From contig CAVAUJ010000018.1 in the NCBI GenBank assembly GCA_963591995.1, forward strand, positions 1 through 37,472: a DNA stretch of 37,472 nt. Direction: 5' to 3'. Of this stretch, positions 23,086 through 31,551 are shown piece by piece. Both the position numbers and the translations under genes were made by a program. Within the stretch, counting starts at the first letter, position 1. Each line of letters starts with the position of its first letter. The notes beneath the pieces were generated by a model. The model was not told where the DNA came from, ran no database searches, and saw only the letters and a program-made list of their open reading frames with translations. Origin of the DNA: CAG-791 sp963591995 (GTDB taxonomy: Bacteria; Bacillota; Clostridia; Lachnospirales; Lachnospiraceae).

Positions 23086-24129
23086 ATGGCGAAGGTTAGA
23101 CTGGCGGATATTGCGGAGAAGGTTGGTGTGAGCGCGGTTACCGTGCACAATGCACTGGTCGGAAACCGGGGCGTGAGCGCGGAGCTGCGGCAGAGGATCC
23201 AGGAGGTGGCGGACGAGCTGGGCTATCAGACCCCCTCGGAGAAGCGCAGGGAGGAAGGGAAAGAGGAGTCCTATACCATCGGCGTTCTGGTGGCGGAGAA
23301 TTATCTTGCGCAATATGAAACCTTCTACTGGAAAATGTACCACGAGCTGGCCGTGGCGGCTTCGGAGAGTCATTGCTTTACCTCAGTAGAGGTTCTGAAG
23401 AAATCGGATGAAATGGACTCGTTGCGGATGCCGGTCTGCATACGTGAGAACCGCGTGGACGGCCTTATTGTTCTGGGCGAGCTGAATGCGGAGTATCGGA
23501 CCAGACTGAAGGAGACGGTGAAGATACCGCTGGTATATCTTGACACCTACGACAAGGAATTCTCTGCGGATGCGGTGATTACGGACGGCTTTTACGGCAC
23601 GTTCCTGCTGACGGAATTCCTGTTCGATCAGGGAATTGACGAGCTGGGCTTTCTGGGCTCCATCTATTGCACCAGCAGCATCATGGACCGTTATTGCGGC
23701 TTTATGAAGTCCATGCTGCTCCACGGCAAGACGGTGAAGCCGGAGTGGCTTGTGGAGGACAGGGACAGACTCGGACAGATGGGGTTCGAGCTGCCGAAGA
23801 AGCTTCCGAAGGGATTCGTCTGCAATTGCGATCTGGCGGCCTATATGCTGATCGACAAGCTGCGGGAAAGAGGACTGCGGGTGCCGGAGGACATCTCGGT
23901 GGTGGGCTTTGACAATTATCTCTATCCCGGCCTTGCGGATCTGCAGATCACAACGTATGAGGTGGATACCAGGGTAATGTCCAAGGTGGCGCTGAAGAAA
24001 ATCGTGAAACAGCTCAAGAATCCGAAGCAGGGACACGGCGTGGATATTGTGTCCGGCCGTGTGGTGATCAAGAAAACGGTGAAGCTCAGAAAACAGCCCG
24101 CAGCGGAGGAAGCCGACGCCACAACGTAG
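23086..24129 (+). CDS. LacI-family transcriptional regulator
   Basis: 347 aa repressor-type regulator. The N-terminal LacI helix-turn-helix is VRLADIAEKVGVSAVTVHNAL (4-24, seen as two blocks), followed by hinge residues VADELGYQ. The sugar-binding periplasmic-like domain runs from about 62 (SYTIGVLVAEN) to 335, with VVGFDNYLYPGLADLQITTYEVD near the end as usual. The ATG at 23086 has only a weak ribosome site (GTCGGG). It precedes the mannoside transporter and phosphorylase genes on the same strand, so it most likely represses them and is relieved by a mannoside or mannose phosphate (inference). A terminator and a separate promoter lie between it and those genes. Confidence 0.93.
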   Translation: MAKVRLADIAEKVGVSAVTVHNALVGNRGVSAELRQRIQEVADELGYQTPSEKRREEGKEESYTIGVLVAENYLAQYETFYWKMYHELAVAASESHCFTSVEVLKKSDEMDSLRMPVCIRENRVDGLIVLGELNAEYRTRLKETVKIPLVYLDTYDKEFSADAVITDGFYGTFLLTEFLFDQGIDELGFLGSIYCTSSIMDRYCGFMKSMLLHGKTVKPEWLVEDRDRLGQMGFELPKKLPKGFVCNCDLAAYMLIDKLRERGLRVPEDISVVGFDNYLYPGLADLQITTYEVDTRVMSKVALKKIVKQLKNPKQGHGVDIVSGRVVIKKTVKLRKQPAAEEADATT

Positions 24130-24142
24130 GAGCCCGGGAAAA

Positions 24143-24215
24143 CAGAAGACCGACAGAGCAGAAGACCGACAGAGCGGAAGACCAAAAGAACAGAAGAATT
24201 AAAGAACAGAAGAAT
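24143..24215. repeat. 16-bp tandem repeats, interrupted by assembly gap
   Basis: Units at 24143-24158, 24159-24174 (identical, CAGAAGACCGACAGAG), 24175-24190, 24191-24206 and a partial one at 24207-24215. The later units diverge (CGGAAGACCAAAAGAA, CAGAAGAATTAAAGAA). The N run begins inside the fifth unit, so the gap is probably a repeat-caused assembly break. Confidence 0.92.
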
Positions 24216-24233
24216 NNNNNNNNNNNNNNNNNN
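24216..24233. other. Assembly gap (18 N)
   Basis: Undetermined bases within the tandem repeat; true length is unknown. Confidence 0.99.
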
Positions 24234-24235
24234 AA

Positions 24236-24281
24236 AAGAGGCGTCGCCGGATGAACACATCGTCATCGGGCGGCGCCTTTT
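24236..24281 (+). terminator. Terminator after lacI gene
   Basis: Long stem 24236-24254 with 24263-24281 (one mismatch, two G-T pairs) containing GGCGTCGCC / GGCGGCGCC, with AAAA at the 5' side and TTTT at the 3' side, so it may act on both strands. Confidence 0.8.
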
Positions 24282-24460
24282 GCGATACACGGCAAAAATG
24301 GCGCAGGGGCAAAAGGGAAACTGATTAAAATAAATGCAACGAATTAAGATTAAAGATAAAATTAATCCAAGAAAACGGGCGATATTAAGAGGCATTGCAC
24401 AAAAAGCAAAGGGAGCCATAGGAGGAAATGAACGAAATAACAACGTGCTGCTTAAAAAGC

Positions 24461-24489
24461 TTGCAACACATTGCCATATACGCTAGACT
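24461..24489 (+). promoter_or_regulatory. Promoter of the mannoside transporter operon
   Basis: TTGCAA (24461-24466) and TAGACT (24484-24489) with 17-bp spacing. They lie 46 bp before the binding-protein start. The surrounding DNA is AT-rich. Confidence 0.5.
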
Positions 24490-24535
24490 AAATTTAAGTT
24501 AAACAACAGCAAGCCCATGAAAGGGGGAGGGTAAA

Positions 24536-25936
24536 ATGAAGAGGAAAAAAGTGATAAGCCTGATGCTGGCGGCAGTGATGTGCGCTTCTCTTGCAGCGTG
24601 CGGAGGCGGGGGCAGCACCGGCTCGGATGCGAGCAGCAGCGCTTCGGACGGAGCAACGGAGAGCACGGCGGCCTCGGAGGTGCCGACCATCGATCAGATC
24701 AAGGTCGGGGAGGATTACAAGGACCTGACGGCAGATTTGAAGATTCTCACGAACCGCACGGACCTTGCGGACAATGTGTATACCGAGTATGCGGCACAGT
24801 TCCACGAGCTCTATCCCGGCATCACGGTAACCTACGAGGGCATCACGGATTATGAGGAGTCGCTTACGCTCCGCCTTACCAACGGCGACTGGGGTGACAT
24901 CTGCTTCATTCCGACGTCCTGCGACAAGAGCGAGTTCTCGACGTATTTCATGCCGCTGGGCGATTATGACACCCTGAACGACATTTACAATTTCGTGACG
25001 GAGAAGACGTATGACGGGGTGGTGTACGGCGTACCCAACGGCGGAACGGCCGGCGGTGTGGCCTACAACAAGCGAGTCTGGGAGGATGCCGGTGTGACGG
25101 CGCGGCCCACGACACCGGATGAGTTCCTGGATGACCTGCAGCTGATCAAGGACAATACGGATGCCATTCCGCTGTATACCAATTTTGCGGCCGGCTGGAC
25201 CATGGGCGCATGGAACGATTATGTCGGCATTGCCTCGAACGGTGATCCGGATTTCAAGAATGCAGGCCTGCTCCACTCGGCCAATCCCTTCTCGAAGAAT
25301 GATGAGAACAGCGGCCCTTATGCGGTCTTCTACATTCTCTACAATGCGGTAGCGAACAAGCTGGTGGAAGAGGATCCGGCCTCCAGTGACTGGGAGTCCT
25401 CCAAGGTAATGATCAACAACGGTGAAATCGGCACCATGGTGCTGGGCTCCTGGTGCGTACAGCAGTTCAAGGATGCCGGGGAGCATCCGGATGACATCGG
25501 ATATATGCCTTTCCCGATTTCCGTGGGCGGCAAGCAGTATGCGGCAGCCGGCGGCAACTATGCCTACGGCATCAACAAGAACGCAACCACGGACAATCAG
25601 ATCGCGGCAGAGCTTTATGTGAAGTGGCTGATTGAGGATTCCACCATCTTCCAGGACGAAGGCAGCATTCCGGCCCTCAAGGGTGCCGAGTATCCGGACT
25701 GCCTGGCGGAGTTCGAGGGGGTTGAGCTGCTTTCCGACGCTGCGGCACGGGAAGGGGAAGAAAACCTGTACGACGATGTTCGCAATTCTGCGGAGGTCTT
25801 AAGCGGCGATTATCCGGTCAGCACGGTTCTGGAGGCGGCTTTGTACGGAAGCGAGTCCCTGGATGATCTGATGGATGAATGGAATGCCAAGTGGACGGCG
25901 GCCCAGGAGTCCTGCGGAGCGGAGATTGACCAGTAG
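24536..25936 (+). CDS. Sugar ABC transporter substrate-binding lipoprotein
   Basis: 466 aa extracellular solute-binding protein of the carbohydrate type (SBP_bac_1). The signal peptide has a lysine-rich start, a hydrophobic core and the lipobox LAAC with Cys22, after which a Gly/Ser-rich linker (23-45) leads to the binding domain. It would be lipid-anchored on the outer face of the membrane. AAAGGGGGAGGG precedes the ATG. It is the first gene of the transporter operon and is followed by two MalF/MalG-type permeases. Downstream enzymes suggest beta-1,4-mannooligosaccharides as ligand (inference). No ATPase gene is in the operon; a shared MsmX/UgpC-type ATPase elsewhere would be needed. Confidence 0.93.
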   Translation: MKRKKVISLMLAAVMCASLAACGGGGSTGSDASSSASDGATESTAASEVPTIDQIKVGEDYKDLTADLKILTNRTDLADNVYTEYAAQFHELYPGITVTYEGITDYEESLTLRLTNGDWGDICFIPTSCDKSEFSTYFMPLGDYDTLNDIYNFVTEKTYDGVVYGVPNGGTAGGVAYNKRVWEDAGVTARPTTPDEFLDDLQLIKDNTDAIPLYTNFAAGWTMGAWNDYVGIASNGDPDFKNAGLLHSANPFSKNDENSGPYAVFYILYNAVANKLVEEDPASSDWESSKVMINNGEIGTMVLGSWCVQQFKDAGEHPDDIGYMPFPISVGGKQYAAAGGNYAYGINKNATTDNQIAAELYVKWLIEDSTIFQDEGSIPALKGAEYPDCLAEFEGVELLSDAAAREGEENLYDDVRNSAEVLSGDYPVSTVLEAALYGSESLDDLMDEWNAKWTAAQESCGAEIDQ

Positions 25937-25950
25937 GCGCGCAGGCCTTG

Positions 25951-25982
25951 CGAGGTGCATCCGATCCGAGGTGCATCCGATC
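25951..25982. repeat. Perfect 16-bp tandem duplication
   Basis: CGAGGTGCATCCGATC occurs at 25951-25966 and again at 25967-25982, directly after the binding-protein gene. Confidence 0.93.
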
Positions 25983-25990
25983 CTGACAAA

Positions 25991-26012
25991 GGAGGCGGCA
26001 GCTGCCGCCTCC
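25991..26012. promoter_or_regulatory. Perfect 22-bp palindrome between binding protein and permease
   Basis: GGAGGCGGCAG followed at once by CTGCCGCCTCC; there is no T tract. A second inverted repeat (CGGTCCGC 26030-26037, GCGGACCG 26083-26090) follows. In binding-protein operons such structures often protect the 3' end of the binding-protein mRNA so that it is made in excess over the permeases; that role is inferred here. Confidence 0.7.
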
Positions 26013-26112
26013 CGATGAACGCAGAAGAACGGTCCGCACGGACGGCAAAGCCCGGGGCGCAGCAGACGACGGGCAGCAGCCGGCGGACCGCTCATTCGGA
26101 AGGGGGATATTC

Positions 26113-27132
26113 ATGAGTCAGTCAATCACTGCCGCGAGAGCGGAAAAGTCCGGTTTTCGGAAATGGCTGGGGAAGAGAAGCACACAGAGAGTGCTGGTGA
26201 TCGGTTCCTTTATGCTGGTACCGCTCCTGCTGCTCATCGTATTTACCTACATACCCTTCATCAAAATGATCCAGTTCAGCTTCTATGACATGAAGTATCT
26301 GGGAGATAAGACGTTTGTAGGATGGAAGAATTACAAGGAGATTTTCAGCAGATCGGATATTTTCGGTTCGCTGTTCGTAAGCGTTTACTACATGGGCGGC
26401 GCCATTGTCCAGCTGTGTCTGGCTCTTCTTTTCGCCACCATGATGGTGTTCAAGGTAAAGGGAGAATCGGTCTTCAAGGCCACCATGTTCTTCCCGTACC
26501 TGATCTCCGGCATTGCCGTCGGCTTCATTTTCAAGTTTTTCTACGCAAGAGGCTATGTTCTCGATACGATTCTGCAGGCCTTCGGCATGAATCTGGAGGA
26601 CATCCCCCTGTGGCTGCAGGATAAGAGCATCAACAACTTCGCCCTGGTGGCAACCTCGGTATGGCGCTATACCGGCCAGAACATGGTGCTGTTCCTGGGA
26701 GCCATGATGTCCGTGGACACCGATCTGTATGAGGCAGCCGCCCTGGACGGCGCCAACAAGTGGCACACCTTTAAGTACATCATTTTGCCCAGCATCAAGT
26801 CGATCATCGTTCTGAACCTGATCCTTTCCATCAGCGGATCGTTGAGCGCCTTCGAGCCGCCTTATGTTATCACCAACGGCCAGATGGGCACCGGTACCTA
26901 CTTTGTTATCATGAACCGCCTGGCACATGAGAATCAGAAGGTCGGACTTGCCTGCGCCATGGCAATCGTCCTGCTGGTGATCATCATCATCTGCACCGTG
27001 GCACAGAAGCTCTTCTTCAAATATGTGTTCGATGACGGGACCGGCGATGAGTCGAAGGCTGCGGTCCGCCGCAGAAAGCAGGCGGAGAAGGAAGCCAGAA
27101 AGCAGGCTGCGCAGAAGGGAGGAGCAAGATGA
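26113..27132 (+). CDS. Sugar ABC transporter permease (MalF/UgpA type)
   Basis: 339 aa membrane protein with about six helices, the first at about residues 25-50 (GSFMLVPLLLLIVFTYIPF). The coupling loop EAAALDGANKWHTFKYIILP (about 212-231) matches the EAA motif that docks the ATPase. The C-terminal tail (about 310-339) is very basic, with AAVRRRKQAEKEARKQA. GGAAGGGGG lies before the ATG. It overlaps the next permease by 4 nt and would form a heterodimer with it. An assigned role in mannooligosaccharide uptake rests on the operon. Confidence 0.94.
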   Translation: MSQSITAARAEKSGFRKWLGKRSTQRVLVIGSFMLVPLLLLIVFTYIPFIKMIQFSFYDMKYLGDKTFVGWKNYKEIFSRSDIFGSLFVSVYYMGGAIVQLCLALLFATMMVFKVKGESVFKATMFFPYLISGIAVGFIFKFFYARGYVLDTILQAFGMNLEDIPLWLQDKSINNFALVATSVWRYTGQNMVLFLGAMMSVDTDLYEAAALDGANKWHTFKYIILPSIKSIIVLNLILSISGSLSAFEPPYVITNGQMGTGTYFVIMNRLAHENQKVGLACAMAIVLLVIIIICTVAQKLFFKYVFDDGTGDESKAAVRRRKQAEKEARKQAAQKGGAR

Positions 27133-27974
27133 AGAAAACCGGCAATATCGCATCCGTCCTTTTCGGTATTATCAAATACGTTGTTCTCGTTATCGCGGCC
27201 CTGATCGCCATCATCCCGGTGAGCGTCTGTGTTCTGACCGCCTTTAAAACCAACGAGGAGTACAGCAGCGGATCGGTGCTCACACTCCCGAACTCGTGGG
27301 CATATCTGGAAAACTTCAAGGTTGCAATTGAGAAGGCCAACATGCTGCGCTGCTTCATGAACACCGGCATCATTCTGGTGGTGGTGCTGTTCTGCTCAAT
27401 CTTTATCAGCGCCATGATCGCGTATGTTCTGAACCGCTTCACCTTCCCGGGAAGAGGAATGATCGAGAACCTGTTCCTGTTCGCTTCGCTTCTGCCCGGA
27501 ATCGCCATGCAGGTTACGATTTACAAGATCATGTACTGGCTGGGCTTTATCAACCACATTTACGGCTACGTTGTGGTATTGATGGGAACCGACATCATTT
27601 CCATCTACATTTTCCTGCAGTTTTTTGAGAATCTGTCCACCTCCCTGGACGAATCGGCCATCATGGACGGCTGCACCTACTTCGGCGTGTTCTTCCGCAT
27701 TCTGTTCCCGCTGCTCAAGCCCGCGATCATGACCTCGCTGGTCCTCAAGGGTGTGAGCGTGTACAACGAATACTACGCGTCGAGCCTGTACCTGACGCTC
27801 CCGGAGCTTAAGACCATTTCCACCGCCCTGTATACCTTCACGGGCCCTTACGGGAACCAGTACAACTACATCTGCGCCGGTGTAATCATTACCATCGTGC
27901 CGATTCTGATACTGTTCCTGATCTTCCAGAAGCAGGTGTACAGCGGCATGGCAGCCGGTGCGGTCAAGGGCTGA
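27129..27974 (+). CDS. Sugar ABC transporter permease (MalG/UgpE type)
   Basis: 281 aa membrane protein with about six helices and the EAA-type loop DESAIMDGCTYFGVFFRILFP (about 176-196 in two blocks). It ends GMAAGAVKG, the usual end of MalG-type permeases. The ATG overlaps the stop of the first permease (ATGA), with GGAGG inside that gene. Partner of the 26113 permease and the 24536 binding protein. Confidence 0.94.
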   Translation: MKKTGNIASVLFGIIKYVVLVIAALIAIIPVSVCVLTAFKTNEEYSSGSVLTLPNSWAYLENFKVAIEKANMLRCFMNTGIILVVVLFCSIFISAMIAYVLNRFTFPGRGMIENLFLFASLLPGIAMQVTIYKIMYWLGFINHIYGYVVVLMGTDIISIYIFLQFFENLSTSLDESAIMDGCTYFGVFFRILFPLLKPAIMTSLVLKGVSVYNEYYASSLYLTLPELKTISTALYTFTGPYGNQYNYICAGVIITIVPILILFLIFQKQVYSGMAAGAVKG

Positions 27975-28034
27975 TGCCGGGGATTAACCGGGAATCCGGA
28001 TAGGAAAATTCTGATTTAGAGGAGACAGTGTTGT

Positions 28035-29008
28035 ATGAGTGATTTCAGATTGATCAGTGCAGAGGTGCCGAACGTGCCCTGGCAGGAGAGGCCGGAAGGG
28101 ATAAAGGGGGCTCCGGTGTGGAGATATTCCGAAAATCCGATCGTCGGCCGCAATCCGGTGGAGGGCGTTGCGAGAATTTTCAACAGCGCGGTGGTTCCCT
28201 ATGAGGGTGCGTTCATCGGCGTGTTCCGCGGTGAGCAGATCAACGGCATTCCCTATATCTACATGGGACGCAGCAAGGACGGCATTCATTGGGATTTTGA
28301 CAAGGATAAGATCGCCTTTGTGGACGAAGAGGGAAAACCCTTTATGCCGGTCTACGCTTATGATCCGCGGCTCGTGAAGGTGGAGGATGTGTATTACATC
28401 ATCTGGTGCCAGGATTTCTACGGTGCGGCCATCGGCGTTGCAAGAACCACGGATTTCAAGACCTTTACCCGCATGGAAAATCCGTTCCTGCCGTTTAATC
28501 GCAACGCGGTTCTGTTTCCGAGGAAAATTCATGACCGCTTCATGATGCTCTCACGTCCGAGCGACAGCGGTCATACCCCCTTCGGAGACATCTTCCTTTC
28601 GGAAAGCAAGGACATGGTGTATTGGGGAAAACACCGTCACGTGATGGGAAAGAGCACAGAGTGGTGGGAGTCGCTGAAGATCGGCGGCGGAGCCGCCCCG
28701 ATTGAGACCAGTGAGGGCTGGCTTCTGATCTATCACGGCGTGAGCGGGACCTGCAACGGCTATGTGTACAGCATTGGCGGTGCCGTCCTGGACATCGATC
28801 AGCCGTCCGTCGTGAAGTATCGGTGCGAGAATTTCCTGATCACGCCAGAGGAATGGTACGAGGAGAGAGGCTTTGTGCCGAATGTGACCTTCCCGTGTGC
28901 GACGATTCACGACAGCCGGACGAATAAGATGGCGATTTATTACGGGGCTGCGGACAGCTACATCGGACTGGCCTTTGCCTACGCGGATGAGCTGGTGGAT
29001 TATATCAA
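28035..29008 (+). CDS. GH130 beta-1,4-mannooligosaccharide phosphorylase-like, 3' end in gap
   Basis: Glycoside hydrolase family 130 protein, 324 codons before a run of N. The family phosphorolyses beta-mannosides to mannose-1-phosphate in the cytoplasm. Signatures: ARIFNSAVVPYEGAF (46-60), the expected catalytic Asp110 in AYDPRLVK, FNRNAVLFPRK and the late GAADSYIGLAFAYADELVDYI block, which normally lies close to the C-terminus. The stop is therefore probably 5-15 codons into the gap. Length and motifs fit the shorter subgroup that acts on mannooligosaccharides (RaMP2-like) rather than the 390 aa mannosylglucose enzymes; the second GH130 at 30354 is of that longer kind. AGAGGAG lies 11-12 nt before the ATG. 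The frame happens to stay open through the N run into the epimerase, but this is not a real fusion. Confidence 0.9.
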
Positions 29009-29166
29009 NNNNNNNNNNNNNNNNNNNNNNNNNNNNNNNNNNNNNNNNNNNNNNNNNNNNNNNNNNNNNNNNNNNNNNNNNNNNNNNNNNNNNNNNNNNN
29101 NNNNNNNNNNNNNNNNNNNNNNNNNNNNNNNNNNNNNNNNNNNNNNNNNNNNNNNNNNNNNNNNNN
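29009..29166. other. Assembly gap (158 N)
   Basis: Undetermined bases that hide the 3' end of the first GH130 gene and the ribosome site of the epimerase gene. Confidence 0.99.
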
Positions 29167-29168
29167 AA

Positions 29169-30350
29169 ATGGCAATCGGAGAGGAAATCAGCAAGGAGCT
29201 GACGCAGCACATCATTCCCTTCTGGATGGGTCTGCGGGATGATGTGCACGGCGGCTATTACGGGCTCGTGAATTATGATCTTTCGATCGATCGAAAGGCG
29301 GAGAAGGGATGCATTCTCAACAGCAGAATTCTGTGGTTTTTCGCCAATGCGTACCGGAAGCTGCGGGATGAGAGGCTCCTTGCAGAGGCAGATCATGCCT
29401 ATCGCTTTCTGCGGGATTTCTGTGAGGACAGGGAGAAGGGCGGGGTGTTCTGGTCCGTGACCTATGACGGAGCCGTGCTCGATGACACCAAGCACACCTA
29501 CAATCAGGCCTTTGCGGTCTATGCGCTTTCTTCCTATTATCGGGCCGGCGGCCCGAAGGAAGCTTTGCAGCTGGCGAGAGATCTGTTCGACCGCATTGAG
29601 AGCGTGTGTACCGATGAATGGGGTTACCGGGAGGCCTTCACCGCAGACTGGAAGCCGGTTGACAACGACAAGCTCTCGGAGAACGGGCTCCTTGCGGATA
29701 AGACGATGAATACGCTGCTGCACGTTCTGGAAGCGTATACGGAATTGTATCTGGCCGATCCGTCCGAGGAGGTGGCGAACGCGCTTCGCAAGATCCTTGG
29801 AATCTTCCGGGATAAGGTATACAATCCGCGGACGCACCGGCTGGAGGTATTCTTCGATGCGCAAATGCATACGCTTTCGGATCTGTATTCCTACGGGCAT
29901 GATATCGAAGCCAGCTGGCTGCTGGACCGTGCCTGCGATGCATTGCAGGACGCAGAGGTGACGGCAGTGACCGAGGAGTATACTACAAGACTTGCCGAGG
30001 AAGTGTACCGGGAGGCTCTGGATCAGGCAATGGACGCCGGCGGTGTGCACATTGCCATGAACAATGAATGCTTTCACGGGCGCGTGGATACCACCAGGGT
30101 ATGGTGGGTTCAGGCCGAGGCCATGGTCGGCTTTCGCAATTGCTATCGCAAGACCGGCGACGTGAAGTATGAGAAGATCACGGAAGAGCTCTGGGAATAC
30201 ATCAAGGCCTGCATCATTGACAGGAGAGAAGGCTCGGAATGGTTCTGGGATGTTGCCAGAAACGGAATGCCGGAGAGCAGAAAGCCGATCGTCGAGCCGT
30301 GGAAATGTCCCTATCACAACGGACGCATGAGCCTGATTCTGGGAGAATGA
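29169..30350 (+). CDS. Cellobiose/mannobiose 2-epimerase (AGE family)
   Basis: 393 aa (alpha/alpha)6-barrel epimerase of the N-acylglucosamine 2-epimerase family, which would turn beta-1,4-mannobiose into mannosylglucose (and cellobiose into glucosylmannose). Conserved parts are PFWMGLRDDVHGGYYG (about 16-31), KTMNTLLHVLEAY with its His, YGHDIEASWLL with its His, WWVQAEAMVGF, and KCPYHNGRM with a His near the end. The ATG is the third base after the gap; total length is the family norm, so this start is plausible, though one within the gap is possible. Position between two GH130 genes matches the known phosphorolytic mannan pathway. Confidence 0.92.
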   Translation: MAIGEEISKELTQHIIPFWMGLRDDVHGGYYGLVNYDLSIDRKAEKGCILNSRILWFFANAYRKLRDERLLAEADHAYRFLRDFCEDREKGGVFWSVTYDGAVLDDTKHTYNQAFAVYALSSYYRAGGPKEALQLARDLFDRIESVCTDEWGYREAFTADWKPVDNDKLSENGLLADKTMNTLLHVLEAYTELYLADPSEEVANALRKILGIFRDKVYNPRTHRLEVFFDAQMHTLSDLYSYGHDIEASWLLDRACDALQDAEVTAVTEEYTTRLAEEVYREALDQAMDAGGVHIAMNNECFHGRVDTTRVWWVQAEAMVGFRNCYRKTGDVKYEKITEELWEYIKACIIDRREGSEWFWDVARNGMPESRKPIVEPWKCPYHNGRMSLILGE

Positions 30351-30353
30351 GAG

Positions 30354-31520
30354 ATGATACACAAACAATACTATGTACTGCAGGCGCAGCTGGAGGCCCT
30401 GCAGCAGAAGCGCAACCGGAAGAGCCGGTTTTACAACGGGATTCTGGACCGGTATGAGGATCCGATTCTGACCAGAGAGCATATTCCGGTGATCTGGAAG
30501 TACGACATTGACGAAGAAACCAACCCGTATTTTATGGAAAGGCTGGGCGTCAATGCCGTGATGAACTCCGGTGCCATCTGGCTGAACGGCAAATATTATG
30601 TGGTTGCCCGAGTGGAGGGAAACGATCGCAAGTCCTTTTTTGCCGTGGCAGAGAGTGACACGGGAATTGACGGCTTCCGGTTCTGGGACTATCCGGTGGT
30701 GCTGCCGGACACCTGCCCGGAAGAGACGAATGTATACGATATGCGCCTTACACAGCACGAGGATGGCTACATCTACGGTGTGTTCTGCTCGGAGAGCAAG
30801 GATCCGTCGGATCCGGATCTTTCCGCAGCGGTGGCCGAGGCAGGCATCGTGCGGACGAAGGATCTGAAGACCTGGGAGCGGCTGGAGAATCTGAAAACCC
30901 TGCATTCTCCGCAGCAGCGGAATGTGGTGCTGCACCCTGCCTTTGTCGATGGCAAATACGCCTTCTACACACGGCCGATGGACGGCTTCATTGAAACCGG
31001 GAGCGGCGGCGGAATCGGCTTTGGCCTGTGCGATGACATCACCCGGGCCGTCATTGACGAGGAAAAGATCATCAGCAGGCGCGTGTATCACACCATCACG
31101 GAGGCGAAAAACGGCGCGGGAGCCGTTCCCATCCGCGGGAAGCGGTGCTGGATCCACATTGCGCACGGCGTGCGCAATACAGCGGCAGGCCTTCGCTATG
31201 TGCTGTATCTGTTCGGCACGGATCTGGAGCAGCCGGACCGGGTCATTGCGGAGCCGTCGGGTGTTTTCCTCGTTCCTCTTGGCAGGGAGCGCGTGGGGGA
31301 TGTGTCCAACGTTGTCTTTACCAACGGAGCCATCGCGAGAGAGAACGGCGATGTTTACATCTATTACGCATCCTCGGACACGAGAATGCACGTTGCTACG
31401 ACGACCGTTGATAAACTGGAGGATTATCTGTTCGGGACACCGGAGGATCCTCACCGCTCGGCAGACTGTGTCAGACAGCGCTGCGAATTGATTGACAGGA
31501 ACCGGAAGCTGCTGCAGTGA
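30354..31520 (+). CDS. 4-O-beta-D-mannosyl-D-glucose phosphorylase (GH130)
   Basis: 388 aa GH130 protein of the longer subgroup, which cleaves mannosyl-beta-1,4-glucose with phosphate into mannose-1-phosphate and glucose. Signatures: YEDPILTREHIP (34-45), GVNAVMNSGAIWL (65-77), the expected catalytic Asp129 in NVYDMRLT, and PQQRNVVLHPAF (about 187-198). GGGAG lies just before the ATG, 3 nt after the epimerase stop. It would use the product of the epimerase directly. The sugar-1-phosphate needs a phosphomannomutase to reach mannose-6-phosphate; none is in the window. Confidence 0.93.
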   Translation: MIHKQYYVLQAQLEALQQKRNRKSRFYNGILDRYEDPILTREHIPVIWKYDIDEETNPYFMERLGVNAVMNSGAIWLNGKYYVVARVEGNDRKSFFAVAESDTGIDGFRFWDYPVVLPDTCPEETNVYDMRLTQHEDGYIYGVFCSESKDPSDPDLSAAVAEAGIVRTKDLKTWERLENLKTLHSPQQRNVVLHPAFVDGKYAFYTRPMDGFIETGSGGGIGFGLCDDITRAVIDEEKIISRRVYHTITEAKNGAGAVPIRGKRCWIHIAHGVRNTAAGLRYVLYLFGTDLEQPDRVIAEPSGVFLVPLGRERVGDVSNVVFTNGAIARENGDVYIYYASSDTRMHVATTTVDKLEDYLFGTPEDPHRSADCVRQRCELIDRNRKLLQ

Positions 31521-31551
31521 TGCGGCAGGGGCGGGAGCCGGAGGATTGGTG

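Larger units (their letters stand above)
24130..24535. other. Intergenic region, lacI to sugar-binding protein
   Basis: 406 bp with no convincing gene. It holds the 16-bp tandem repeats, an 18-base run of N, the lacI terminator, a very AT-rich stretch (24320-24380), and a promoter before the binding-protein gene. A short TAAATTTA palindrome (24489-24496) lies at the -10; I cannot say whether it is the LacI operator. Confidence 0.6.

Noticed and set aside
24428..24502. Small 24-codon frame after AGGAGG
   Set aside because: The ATG is only about 2 nt from the Shine-Dalgarno-like motif, the frame overlaps the likely promoter of the binding-protein gene, and the peptide has no recognisable feature.
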